Shown piece by piece: positions 16,567-24,408 of a stretch of DNA of 42,648 nt (positions are counted from its first letter, which is position 1; each line of letters starts with the position of its first letter). Source of the stretch: Acidimicrobiales bacterium (GTDB lineage Bacteria; Actinomycetota; Acidimicrobiia; Acidimicrobiales; Palsa-688); NCBI GenBank assembly GCA_036378675.1, contig DASUWA010000041.1, positions 1 to 42,648 of the forward strand, given 5' to 3'. Below the pieces are notes generated by a model that saw only the letters and a list, made by a program, of their open reading frames with translations, had not been told where the DNA came from and searched no databases. The position numbers and the translations under genes are program-made.

Positions 16567-17833
16567 ACCAGGCGTACCAAAGCGCGCTGTCTGTTTTCCC
16601 GGTCAGAACGACGACCGTGGCTCTCGCGCCTAAGGCGACGGATACGCGCTGCAAGGACGGGGGGCTCGCCGACGGCGCGTGCTCCCGGCGCCAGGCGGTC
16701 GGCACCCCGCGCCGTCCCAAGTGCGCGGTCCAGATCACGGGAACACCTCGGGCTACTCCCGCAACCACGACACGAGATCCGTAGGCGGCAGCTGTCGTGA
16801 TCGTCGTAACGGGATCCAGCGTTCCGCCGATGGGCAGCGTTCCCGGGAGTACGGTGGCCTTCGCGACCCTGAGGCTCGAATCGACGAGCCAGACGGCCGG
16901 CCTTGACCGACCGCCAGCGGTCGTGGTCCCCGCGACGAGCCAGCCGCCCCCGACGGAGATGATCGCTCCAGCTGTCGAGTGCGACATGCCCAGCTGGCGA
17001 GCGCCGAGCCTTGCCCACTGTCGTCCGCGCGGCGAGTACCAAAGCCCGATGTGCTGCGCGCTGGGGTCCTGACGCGTCGGTGCTTCGACGGTTGCCGCGA
17101 GGAGGACACCCTGGCGGGTGTCGGCGATCGCCTCGCCTATCGGGGTTTCTCCGCGGTGACCCTCGAACGAGGGGTCGTTCACGCGGATCCAGCCGGTCCC
17201 TGTCGGGGAGGTCCAGACAGACGCTTGGGCGTGCCCGCGACTGTCGGACCAGGTGCCGGCGATGAAGTAGCCGTGCGGACCTTCGCCCATCCCCCCGAAA
17301 CCGACGATGTTCGGGCCACCGAACAGTTCCCTGGATTCGAGGTCCTCTGTCCAGCCCGAAGGCGACGAGGTCCACGCGGACGGGCGGGGGTATCCCTCGG
17401 TCGGGCTGGCCCTCGAGCCGAACGCGACCGGACTTTGCCCGGTGCCCGCGAAGTAGAGGATCGTCTCGTTGGGACCGTCGCGGCCGGGAACGGGCTTCAT
17501 CGGAGCCACCTTCCACGGACCGGAGGGAGACGTCGATTCCCAGATCGCAACCTCGCGGAGCTCGTCGCTCGTCACCAACCCCTCCGGATGAACCTGCTGG
17601 GGAGTGGCTACGACCCCGCCGATGAGCCACGGAAGACCGCTCCCTCCCGCCTGCACTGCGTCAACGAATGGCCGCGACCCCGGTTGGCTCACGAGCTGCG
17701 TCCCTGACAGTTGTGTCCACGAAACGGCCAGGGAGGAGGGAGACTCCGACACGCAGCCGGGGGCGACCGCCATCAGGAGGGCTAAGAGGGACGGAGCCGC
17801 TGACGACGTCCTCCTTCCGGTTGATTTCGGCAC
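16535..17833 (-). CDS. Secreted lipoprotein, probable beta-propeller, unknown function
   Basis: 432 residues from a GTG start. The N-terminus has a basic MPKSTGRR, hydrophobic stretch and a lipobox-like APGC (Cys27). The rest is beta-rich, with repeating units that end in WTSP or WYSP followed by a G-W pattern (for example ASVWTSPTGTGWIRV and GLWYSPRGRQWARL), as in sialidase-type or WD-like propellers. No catalytic residues are recognised. It may be an extracellular binding protein. It is divergent from the VC0807 gene. Confidence 0.7.
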   Translation of the reverse strand: MPKSTGRRTSSAAPSLLALLMAVAPGCVSESPSSLAVSWTQLSGTQLVSQPGSRPFVDAVQAGGSGLPWLIGGVVATPQQVHPEGLVTSDELREVAIWESTSPSGPWKVAPMKPVPGRDGPNETILYFAGTGQSPVAFGSRASPTEGYPRPSAWTSSPSGWTEDLESRELFGGPNIVGFGGMGEGPHGYFIAGTWSDSRGHAQASVWTSPTGTGWIRVNDPSFEGHRGETPIGEAIADTRQGVLLAATVEAPTRQDPSAQHIGLWYSPRGRQWARLGARQLGMSHSTAGAIISVGGGWLVAGTTTAGGRSRPAVWLVDSSLRVAKATVLPGTLPIGGTLDPVTTITTAAAYGSRVVVAGVARGVPVIWTAHLGRRGVPTAWRREHAPSASPPSLQRVSVALGARATVVVLTGKTDSALWYAWSKGSRVPEGG

Positions 17834-17863
17834 CCCGCGATTGTGCCGGGGAAACAAAGCGCG

Positions 17864-17869
17864 GATAAT
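17864..17869 (+). promoter_or_regulatory. -10 box GATAAT, leaderless start
   Basis: GATAAT ends 6 nt before ATG 17876. It is the most consensus-like -10 element in the window and fixes that ATG as the start of the VC0807-family gene. Confidence 0.5.
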
Positions 17870-17875
17870 CGTCGG

Positions 17876-18604
17876 ATGGACCGAGACGGTCCCGTTGGGG
17901 AATCGGCCACAGAACTCGTCTACCCGAGCGACCCTCGCGACGGCTGGGAACCGGGGCCGCCGAGCGTGAAAGCGGTCGCCCCGAGCGCCATCGGCGGGGC
18001 GATCGTGCCGCTCGGCGTGTACTACGCGATTCGCCACCAGGTGCATGGTGACGCGACCGCTCTCGCGATCGCTGGTATTCCTGCCGCGCTGTGGGTGGGC
18101 TTCACCTGGTTGAGGCGCCGGCGCGTGGATCCGATCGGTGCGGTGGTGTTGTTCGGATTCATCGCCGGTTTGACGGTGTCCGCCTCGCTCGGCGGGAACG
18201 CGTTTGTTCTGAAGGTCAGAGACTCGGTTTTCACCGCGCTGTTCGGGGTGTTATGCCTCTTGTCACTGAGGTTCATGCCGCGTCCGATGATGTTCTACAT
18301 CGGCCGCGTGTTCTCTGCGGGTGAAGACCCGGAGCGGATCAACGCTTACGACGCCCTATGGGATCTCCCCCCGGCGCGGCGCACGTTCGCGATCATCACG
18401 ACGGTCTGGGGCATCGGGCTGATCTGCGAAGCCTCGGCGCGGGTGACTCTGGCGGCAATCCTGCCGACGGGCCCATTCCTGGCTGCTTCGCCGGCGCTGG
18501 CCGCCGTCGCGTTCGGCGGGATGTTCGCGTTCACCGCCTGGTACAGCCGATGGTCGCGCGAGAGAGTCCAGGCGCAACAGGCCGTCGGTATGACCGACGT
18601 GTGA
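17876..18604 (+). CDS. VC0807 family membrane protein
   Basis: 242 residues with about six membrane helices. The pattern PLGVYYAIRHQVHGDATALAIAGIPAALW and VDPIGAVVLFGFIAGLTVSASLGG, then FVLKVRDSVFTALFGVLCLLSL and RPMMFYIGR, matches the VC0807 (DUF3159/septation-protein-A-like) family, whose role is not defined. A 30-residue acidic cytoplasmic start precedes the first helix. ATG 17876 is supported by the GATAAT box. tRNA-Lys follows 39 bp downstream. Confidence 0.85.
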   Translation: MDRDGPVGESATELVYPSDPRDGWEPGPPSVKAVAPSAIGGAIVPLGVYYAIRHQVHGDATALAIAGIPAALWVGFTWLRRRRVDPIGAVVLFGFIAGLTVSASLGGNAFVLKVRDSVFTALFGVLCLLSLRFMPRPMMFYIGRVFSAGEDPERINAYDALWDLPPARRTFAIITTVWGIGLICEASARVTLAAILPTGPFLAASPALAAVAFGGMFAFTAWYSRWSRERVQAQQAVGMTDV

Positions 18605-18643
18605 GCGAGGCCCGAACCGGCGATGGACCAGTAAGGTGGAGTA

Positions 18644-18716
18644 GGGCCGCTAGCTCATCCGGTAGAGCAGGAGACTTTTAATCTTCTGGCGCGGGGTTCG
18701 AGGCCCCGGCGGCCCA
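18644..18716 (+). tRNA. tRNA-Lys (anticodon TTT)
   Basis: A full 73-nt cloverleaf: acceptor GGGCCGC/GCGGCCC with discriminator A, anticodon arm GGAGA-CTTTTAA-TCTTC giving TTT, and T-arm CGGGG-TTCGAGG-CCCCG. The T-loop ends in GG instead of the more usual GT/AT. CCA is not encoded. Confidence 0.95.
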
Positions 18717-18747
18717 CTTACACGCCGGAGCCGGAGCTCGCCCTCTG

Positions 18748-21516
18748 TCAAGCGAGGGCCGGCGCCGTGCCTGAATCCGTTCGGGAGTCGCCGCTGCCGA
18801 CGTTCGTTGCCGGCACCGACAAGCGGAACACGCTTCCCTGTCCCGGCTTGCTGCTAAGCGTCAACGCACCGCCGTGAAGCTGTACCAGCCGCCTCGCCAA
18901 AGCAAGGCCCATGCCGCTTCCGGCCCGATCCTCATGGCCCGCATGCTCGAACGCGGCGAAGATCCGCTCGTGATTCGCAGGGTGGATGCCCGGCCCCGAA
19001 TCGGCAACTGATATCTCGACTCGATCACGCAAGCGCGACGCGGTCACAGCGACCTGGCCTCCGGCGGGAGTGAAGGCGACTGCGTTATCGACTACCGAGG
19101 CGATGGCTCTGGCGAGTCGCCGTGGATCGGCGGTGAAGGGATCCATCGACGACGGCTTGTCGGATTCCTCGAACCTCAGGCGGAAGGTGACGCCCCGGTT
19201 GGCGGCCGCCCTCCTGGCCGCCGAAGTCCCCGCCTCGACGACCTCGGCAAGGCAGCACGGACTTGGGCTCAGTTCGAGCCTGCCGGCTTCGGCTTTGGCC
19301 AGGTCGAGTATGTCGTTGATGAGAGCGAGGAGATGGCGGCCCGCGGATTCGATGTCGTCGACGTACTCGGCTTGCTTGGAGTTCAGTTCACCGAAGAAGC
19401 CCTGCTTCAAGACGTCGGCGAATCCGATGATCGCGTTGAGAGGAGTGCGGAGCTCGTGGCTCATGTTGGCCAAGAACTCGCTCTTGTGGCTGGTGGCCGC
19501 GGCCAGCTGCGCGTTCGCGATCTCCGCTTCTCGCCTGGCTTCCTTCTCCGACGCGACAAGGGGAGGCAGGAACTGCAAGAGCCAGCGGGCAATGAGCGCG
19601 CCGCCGGCCGTCAGAGCCACCGTGACCACCCACCGGGAGAGCGAAAGATTGTTGTCGGGTTCTCGGACCAAAACGATCGCATAGGTCACAGCCGCGACCA
19701 CACCGATCGGTAACGCTCTCTTCCATCGGAACGCGGTGAACACTGCGACGCCCATCATCATGAGGATCGTCGACATGGCCGGGGACATCTGCGGGCCGAC
19801 GGTCCACACGTAGTAGCCAGTGAACGGTACCGCGAACAGCGCGAGTCGATGCACTTGTTTGGCCGTGAACCGGATACGCGGATGGAAGGTGATCAGCAAC
19901 CCCACCGAACCGATCGATATCCCGAGCCATGGCCAGTCGAGCAACCGAAAGTCCTTGGGTTGTGGCAAGGCCCCGAGTATTCCAGTCGCGACGATCTCCA
20001 CGACGATCGCGACGCCGACCATACGAGCCCGGTACCGGGCCAGGCCGTCGCGACCGACCAACCACTCGAGGGCACTCGCTTCGTCAAGGATCCCCGGGTC
20101 GTCTGCTCCGACCCAACCCAACGGCGCCGGAGCTGCCCCGCCGGGACGTGTACCGGCAGTGCGTGCCGCCGCTGGGAGTGTCAGGACGAATCTGGCTCCC
20201 TGCCCTCCCGGCCTGTCCTCAAGGGTCAGGTCTCCGCCGTGCAGTCGCGCCAGGCGGCGAGCTAGCGGAAGCCCGAGACCCGTTCCGAGGGGGTGCGGTC
20301 TGGCGTCGTCGGAAGCGCCTTGCTCGTACGCCGCAAAGATGCGGTCACGATCTTCGGCTGGAACCCCCGGGCCTGTATCCGTCACGCGGATGTCGAAGCC
20401 GGACCGGTTTCGACGCACTTCGACCTCGACCGACCCACCAGCCGGTGTGAACTTCAGTGCGTTCCAGACCAGGTTCAGAAGTATCTGTTTGACCTTCCGC
20501 TGGTCAGCAGTTGCGACGCCGACCGCGCGATCGCATCGCAATACGAGAGAAACGTGCCGGCGGACCGCTTCCTCCCGGCAGATGGCGACACTGTCACGTA
20601 CGACCCTCTGCAAAGGGAACCGCGACAGCGACAGTTGCTCTTGGCCCTCCTCGATTCGTCCGACATCGAGAACATCGTCGACCAGATCCAGCAAGTGACG
20701 TCCCGATGAGCCGATGTCGGTGACGTATTCCACCTGCTTTGGCGACAGGGCGCCGACGAACCCGAGTCGCATCATCTCCGAGAAGCCGATGATCGCGTTC
20801 AGCGGCGTACGCAGCTCGTGGGACATCTTGTCCAGAAAGTTGCGTTTCCGGCCGTCTACCGCGGCGAGCTCGGCCCGGCTCATCTCGATGTCGAGCCGCA
20901 GCTTTCGCTCGGCCACTGCAAGCCTCGTGAGGGCGGACGCGAACCACACCATCAAGGAGGTGTACAGAGCCGTCTGGGCGACTAGCACGATGACCCTGTC
21001 GGTGGCCAGCACGCCGGAGAACTGAGAGGCGAACACTGCGGCGGTGCCCCCGAGGCTGACTGCTTCCACGAGGATCGCCTTGCGCCTCGAGAGGATGATC
21101 GGCGTTGCCGCCGCTACGACGACGCAGCCCTGCCCGACGGTGGTGGAGATGCGCGGCCCTGCGCAAAGGGCAAAGAGTGGCACGACTATCGCGGTAACCG
21201 CGGCGTACGCGAGCAGGGCCAGCCGCTGCGAGTACTCGTTGATCGCCCGAGAGGCGATTCCAAAGGCGATCAGAGCCACGTCCAGGAACAGCAACCAGTT
21301 GGCGTGGAACCCGTCGAGTCCCGGGAAGGCGAACCTGAGGGCGATAACCGCCGGGATGGTCAACGCTCCGCCCAGGATGAAGACCGAGCTCCATCCGCTG
21401 ATGAGATTGCGGTAGGACTCCGGATCGACGAGAAGCTTCAGTGGCGCGTTGGGGCCCCAAAGGTCAGGGACATCCCGGGCCCGGGCGAGTACCGAAGGGC
21501 GATCTACAACTTCCAC
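18748..21516 (-). CDS. Membrane sensor with two complete histidine-kinase modules
   Basis: 922 residues in a head-to-tail duplication. Module 1: about six helices (42-193), linker, DHp with SHELRTPLNAIIGF (His233), ATPase domain with WNALKF (Asn352), DTGPG 380-384 and GTGLGLPLA 411-419. Module 2: about six more helices (498-650), second DHp with SHELRTPLNAIIGF (His687), N-box VVDNAVAF (Asn811), DSGPG 839-843 and GSGMGLALA 866-874. All catalytic residues look intact in both halves. There is no receiver, PAS or HAMP domain. The GTG start overlaps the upstream receiver-cyclase gene by 13 bp. Two kinase cores in one chain could form an internal pseudo-dimer or serve two receivers; that is inference. 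Confidence 0.9.
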   Translation of the reverse strand: MEVVDRPSVLARARDVPDLWGPNAPLKLLVDPESYRNLISGWSSVFILGGALTIPAVIALRFAFPGLDGFHANWLLFLDVALIAFGIASRAINEYSQRLALLAYAAVTAIVVPLFALCAGPRISTTVGQGCVVVAAATPIILSRRKAILVEAVSLGGTAAVFASQFSGVLATDRVIVLVAQTALYTSLMVWFASALTRLAVAERKLRLDIEMSRAELAAVDGRKRNFLDKMSHELRTPLNAIIGFSEMMRLGFVGALSPKQVEYVTDIGSSGRHLLDLVDDVLDVGRIEEGQEQLSLSRFPLQRVVRDSVAICREEAVRRHVSLVLRCDRAVGVATADQRKVKQILLNLVWNALKFTPAGGSVEVEVRRNRSGFDIRVTDTGPGVPAEDRDRIFAAYEQGASDDARPHPLGTGLGLPLARRLARLHGGDLTLEDRPGGQGARFVLTLPAAARTAGTRPGGAAPAPLGWVGADDPGILDEASALEWLVGRDGLARYRARMVGVAIVVEIVATGILGALPQPKDFRLLDWPWLGISIGSVGLLITFHPRIRFTAKQVHRLALFAVPFTGYYVWTVGPQMSPAMSTILMMMGVAVFTAFRWKRALPIGVVAAVTYAIVLVREPDNNLSLSRWVVTVALTAGGALIARWLLQFLPPLVASEKEARREAEIANAQLAAATSHKSEFLANMSHELRTPLNAIIGFADVLKQGFFGELNSKQAEYVDDIESAGRHLLALINDILDLAKAEAGRLELSPSPCCLAEVVEAGTSAARRAAANRGVTFRLRFEESDKPSSMDPFTADPRRLARAIASVVDNAVAFTPAGGQVAVTASRLRDRVEISVADSGPGIHPANHERIFAAFEHAGHEDRAGSGMGLALARRLVQLHGGALTLSSKPGQGSVFRLSVPATNVGSGDSRTDSGTAPALA

Positions 21517-23279
21517 CTGACCGGAGCCTCGGGAGTGTACGAACAGAACGTTCCAGTGCGGATCGAATTGATGAAATGGCGTCCCAGTTCCGGATTGGCG
21601 CCGTCGATCTTCGCCATCGATTGACGGATCCGGTTGGTGACCGCTTTACGGATCCGTTCGCTCGGGTCGTCAGCGCGCCGGGCACGGCCCCCAAGTCCAT
21701 ACGCCGAGCTCAATTCGTGAGTAAGAAACCACAGCTCCTCTTCGGCTTGCGCCGCTCGCTCGAGGTCCCCCCAATCTCGGGCTTCGTCGCGCTCAGCGCG
21801 CAGCTCCTCGACCCGTGCCTGGTAGGCGCGCCGCGCCTTGTCGTCGATCATCGGACCGATGTCCGTACCGAGCGACGCCGACTCGAGGCGACGAAGGCCG
21901 GCGAGATCCGCGACATGAATTTCCTTGCCGGGAGAACGAAGCAGGGTGGTGATGTAAAGCAGGCCTTTGGAATCGCGAAGTCGCATCGTCCGGCCGCGAA
22001 ACGTCACCGACCAGTCGTCGCCGTCACGGACGAACGTATCCTCGACAGGCTCCGGGACCGGAGCTGGCCGGGCTCCAGCAACTGCAGCCGCCACCGCCGC
22101 CTTCGAAGGCCGCTCGGTCAGTGCCAACGTGGCGAGGCTCGTTTCGCCTGTCGCGCGCACGAGACGCCACGCGGACACCGGGCTTGGAAACCCATGCAGC
22201 TCCAATGGCCCCAGGCGCTCGGCCTCGATGGCGGGGCCGGCGGCGAAATGCACTGACTGGCTCAGGAGGATCTGTCCTTCGCGCGCGTGATCGCACAGCC
22301 GCGCTGCGAGATTCACGACGCTGCCGACCGGGCTGTATTCGACCCGCTCTCCGGCGCCCAGAACCCCGAGGGTCGCGTACCCGAGAGCAATGCCCACTCC
22401 CATGCCCAGCTCGTGTCCTTCTTCCTGCCAATCGGTGACCAGCCTGTCGACCTTGGCGCGCAGGTCGATCGCCATCGCGATCGCCGAGCCGGCAGGGTCG
22501 GTGCAGGGGAGAGGGTCGTTGAAGAACACCATCAGCCCGTCGCCCGAGAGCCAGCCCACGGTTGCCTGCTGGCGTGCGGCGCACTCACCCGCCGCTCGGT
22601 GGAACGATCGGAGCACCGCCATGACGTCTTCGGGCTCCGCGGCGTGGGCGAATGCGGTGAAACCCCGGAGGTCTGCGAACAGGACCGCAACCTCGGTGCG
22701 GTGAGTGTCGAGTAGCCAGCGTTCGTCGGACGAGGTGACCTTGTCTCCCAAGCCCGCAGGCATGAAACGGCGGAGGCGCGAGAGACGCGCGACCTCTTCC
22801 ACTTTTTCCTGCACTCTCGATTCGAGACCCGCGTTGAGCGACGCCAGCTCGGCCGCCTGCGCCTCCACCCGGTCGTGGTAACGCTTGATCCGCAACAGCG
22901 ATCGCACCCTGGCCAGCAGCTCTGCGCGGTCGACCGGCTTGCACAGAAAGTCGTCCGCTCCGGCCTCGAGAGCCCTGACCTTCTCCTCGTTGCCCGCGGA
23001 GGTCAGCATGATCACCGGCAGGTAGCACGTTCGCGGGTCTTCCCTAAGACGGGCGCAGACCTGCTCGCCGTCGATGCCGGGCATCAGGTAGTCGAGCAGA
23101 ACGAGGTCGGGTGAACCGGTCTCGACTCGTTCCAGCGCTTCCTCGCCCGATGCAGCTTCGACGACCCTGTAGCCCTGCGACTCGAGAATCCCGCACAGAA
23201 GGCGCACAGACGCAGGCGTGTCGTCGACCACGAGTACCACTCCGGCGGCCTCACCGCCCCCGAGGCCGGCGCTGGTCAC
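21504..23279 (-). CDS. Receiver-class III nucleotide cyclase with C-terminal regulator-type domain
   Basis: 591 residues. REC domain 12-130 (Asp19/20, phospho-acceptor Asp63, Thr93, Lys114), a coiled-coil linker 133-170, then a class III cyclase domain 195-350. Metal-binding aspartates are Asp203 (FADLRGF) and Asp247 (SGDGLMVFF), with VNLAARL supplying Asn323 and Arg327. The positions that normally select adenine hold Trp243 and Ser320, so the nucleotide cannot be predicted. Residues 415-591 (WSVTFRGRTMRLRDSKGL to SIRTGTFCSYTP) match a C-terminal domain seen on large actinobacterial transcription-regulator and ATPase proteins. The GTG start overlaps the upstream receiver stop (GTGA). Confidence 0.9.
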   Translation of the reverse strand: MTSAGLGGGEAAGVVLVVDDTPASVRLLCGILESQGYRVVEAASGEEALERVETGSPDLVLLDYLMPGIDGEQVCARLREDPRTCYLPVIMLTSAGNEEKVRALEAGADDFLCKPVDRAELLARVRSLLRIKRYHDRVEAQAAELASLNAGLESRVQEKVEEVARLSRLRRFMPAGLGDKVTSSDERWLLDTHRTEVAVLFADLRGFTAFAHAAEPEDVMAVLRSFHRAAGECAARQQATVGWLSGDGLMVFFNDPLPCTDPAGSAIAMAIDLRAKVDRLVTDWQEEGHELGMGVGIALGYATLGVLGAGERVEYSPVGSVVNLAARLCDHAREGQILLSQSVHFAAGPAIEAERLGPLELHGFPSPVSAWRLVRATGETSLATLALTERPSKAAVAAAVAGARPAPVPEPVEDTFVRDGDDWSVTFRGRTMRLRDSKGLLYITTLLRSPGKEIHVADLAGLRRLESASLGTDIGPMIDDKARRAYQARVEELRAERDEARDWGDLERAAQAEEELWFLTHELSSAYGLGGRARRADDPSERIRKAVTNRIRQSMAKIDGANPELGRHFINSIRTGTFCSYTPEAPVRWKL

Positions 23280-23695
23280 GGGTCTGGCGGCCCCATGCTC
23301 ACGCCGCGCCGCCGGCAGAAGCCTGCGACCGTCTGCGAGAACGTGCGGGCGTCGATCGGCTTCGGGAGGTAACCGTCGAAGCCACCATCTACGAATCGGT
23401 GCTCGCCCGTGGCACCGCCATACGCGGTCACGGCCACTACTACGAGGTCGGCTGTTTCGGGATCGCTGCGAAGCCGCCGGAGCGCCTCCCACCCGTCGAA
23501 GTCCGGCAGCTGGATGTCCATGATCACGACGTCTGGGTGAACGGAACGGGCGAGGTTCACGCCTTCAGAGGCCAGCTCTGCTTCGAAGGTCAGAAAGCCG
23601 CCGTACTGGAGGAGGTCACGGGCGAGCTTGAGGTTCTTGTCGTTGTCCTCGACGATCAGGACCGTACGTGGTGCTTCGTGCGTTGATTGGGACAT
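23276..23695 (-). CDS. Single-domain response regulator (CheY-like)
   Basis: 139 residues, a lone receiver domain with all functional residues: acidic pair near Asp17, phospho-acceptor Asp60 in VIMDIQLPDFDG, Thr90 in VAVTAYGG and Lys112 in LPKPID. It resembles DivK-type receivers (VEDNDKNLKLARDLL). It has no output domain, so it should act by protein contact or as a phosphate shuttle. GGAGG (23705-23709) precedes the ATG by 9 nt, unlike the leaderless genes around it. It is first in the operon with the receiver-cyclase and double kinase. Confidence 0.93.
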   Translation of the reverse strand: MSQSTHEAPRTVLIVEDNDKNLKLARDLLQYGGFLTFEAELASEGVNLARSVHPDVVIMDIQLPDFDGWEALRRLRSDPETADLVVVAVTAYGGATGEHRFVDGGFDGYLPKPIDARTFSQTVAGFCRRRGVSMGPPDP

Positions 23696-23719
23696 TCGTT
23701 GCACCTCCACCGGCGAGGC

Positions 23720-23738
23720 GCTACGGCGGGCGTAGCGA
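23720..23738. promoter_or_regulatory. 7-bp inverted repeat before the receiver gene
   Basis: CGCTACG-GCGGG-CGTAGCG is a perfect 7-bp inverted repeat 10 bp upstream of the ribosome binding site of the signalling operon. It could be an operator or an mRNA hairpin that gates translation of the first gene. Confidence 0.4.
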
Positions 23739-23864
23739 TGCCACGCGCCGGCGGCCGTCGGTTTCCGGTGCTTTTTCGGCTGGCCGGTAGCACTCGCAGG
23801 TAGGGGACGAATTTGGACGAAATGGCCATGCGCGCCCGGCTGTAGCGCCATAAAGGCGTAACAG

Positions 23865-24040
23865 TCGCTCGCGGCAGGCTCGGTTGCCGGAAGATCAGGC
23901 TGCCCCCTAACGACCGGCGTTCGATGCCTGCCGCGAGCGAAACGATCGGCATCGGTCCGCCCGAAGGGGCCGGGTGAGCAACCGGTTATTGCGGGGGTGG
24001 GCCGATCCGGTCGCCCGATCGCGACGGTCGTTAGGCAGCC
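23865..24040. ncRNA. Candidate pseudoknotted RNA or nested palindromic element
   Basis: Three pairings are visible. S1: 23926-23940 with 23865-23879, 15 bp with no mismatch. S2: 24025-24040 with 23898-23916, 16 bp apart from a 3-nt CCC bulge; its left arm lies inside the S1 loop. S3: 24001-24007 with 23944-23950, 7 bp. S1 and S2 interleave, so an RNA from either strand could form an H-type pseudoknot. On the minus strand it would be a long leader of the signalling operon. A remnant of nested palindromic mobile DNA is the main alternative. Confidence 0.4.
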
Positions 24041-24203
24041 CGCTGGCATCGGACGTGGAAGTTAGGCGCGGGCTCGCCCGAAATGTCCGAAATCCATCCG
24101 TTCGGCCAACGGTCATTTGCGGCCGGCGCCGGCGCGCCGGCGTGCAGCGATTGGCCAGCGGGCAAGAATGGCCGGCACCTGGGCGTAGCTTTCGACGTCG
24201 GGC

Positions 24204-24266
24204 ATGAGAATCGACATGCAAGTGCTCGTTCTCACTCCCAAAGTGAGAGAGGCACTCCCCAAGTAG
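24204..24266 (+). CDS. Possible 20-residue leader peptide
   Basis: A short frame encoding MRIDMQVLVLTPKVREALPK, with a -10-like TAGCTT at 24186-24191. There is no Shine-Dalgarno sequence. Its second half is embedded in the first hairpin of the structured block that follows. It may be chance; it is listed because of that overlap. Confidence 0.15.
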   Translation: MRIDMQVLVLTPKVREALPK

Positions 24267-24408
24267 GGCACACACGCGGAGAAGAACCGCGGGAACCCGG
24301 GGAGGGCCTGAGCCACGAGCGGACGGGACTCGTTTTCCTCCGAAGGAGGGACGGTCCGGGAAGTTCGTGGAACCAGGCCGCCCCGAGTTCCAAGCGCTGT
24401 GAAGCGCT
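24222..24408. ncRNA. Candidate multi-hairpin structured RNA
   Basis: Consecutive stems: GTGC 222-225/252-255 enclosing TCTCACT 230-236/242-248; CTCCCC 255-260/299-304 (sharing base 255) enclosing CGCGG 275-279/287-291; a 75-nt hairpin with GGCCT 305-309/375-379, 8 bp at 313-320/363-370, GGAC 321-324/354-357 and CCTCC 337-341/345-349; and AGCGCT 393-398/403-408 (add 24000 to all). Both strands fold. On the minus strand it would be the 3' region of the carboxyltransferase mRNA or the leader of the signalling operon; on the plus strand it would be independent. It matches no RNA class I could recall. Confidence 0.35.

Larger units (their letters stand above)
23696..24406. other. 711-bp non-coding region upstream of the signalling operon
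   Basis: This is the only long gap without a supported gene. It holds the 7-bp repeat near the operon start, interleaved long inverted repeats at 23865-24040, GC-rich alternating GCCGGC sequence around 24120-24150, and a second hairpin-rich block at 24222-24408. The open frames crossing it look like shadows. It separates the carboxyltransferase gene end from the receiver gene start, both on the minus strand. Confidence 0.7.

Noticed and set aside
23898-24066. Integron attC-like TAAC and GTTAGGC ends
   Set aside because: TAAC...GTTAGGC resembles attC core boxes, but there is no integrase, no cassette array and no proper L/R box layout; the arms are explained by the simple inverted repeat.
23865-24408. 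Known structured RNAs (RNase P RNA, tmRNA, SRP RNA, c-di-GMP, cobalamin, M-box riboswitches)
   Set aside because: None of the invariant sequence elements recalled for these classes was found on either strand, so the region is reported only as an unclassified candidate.
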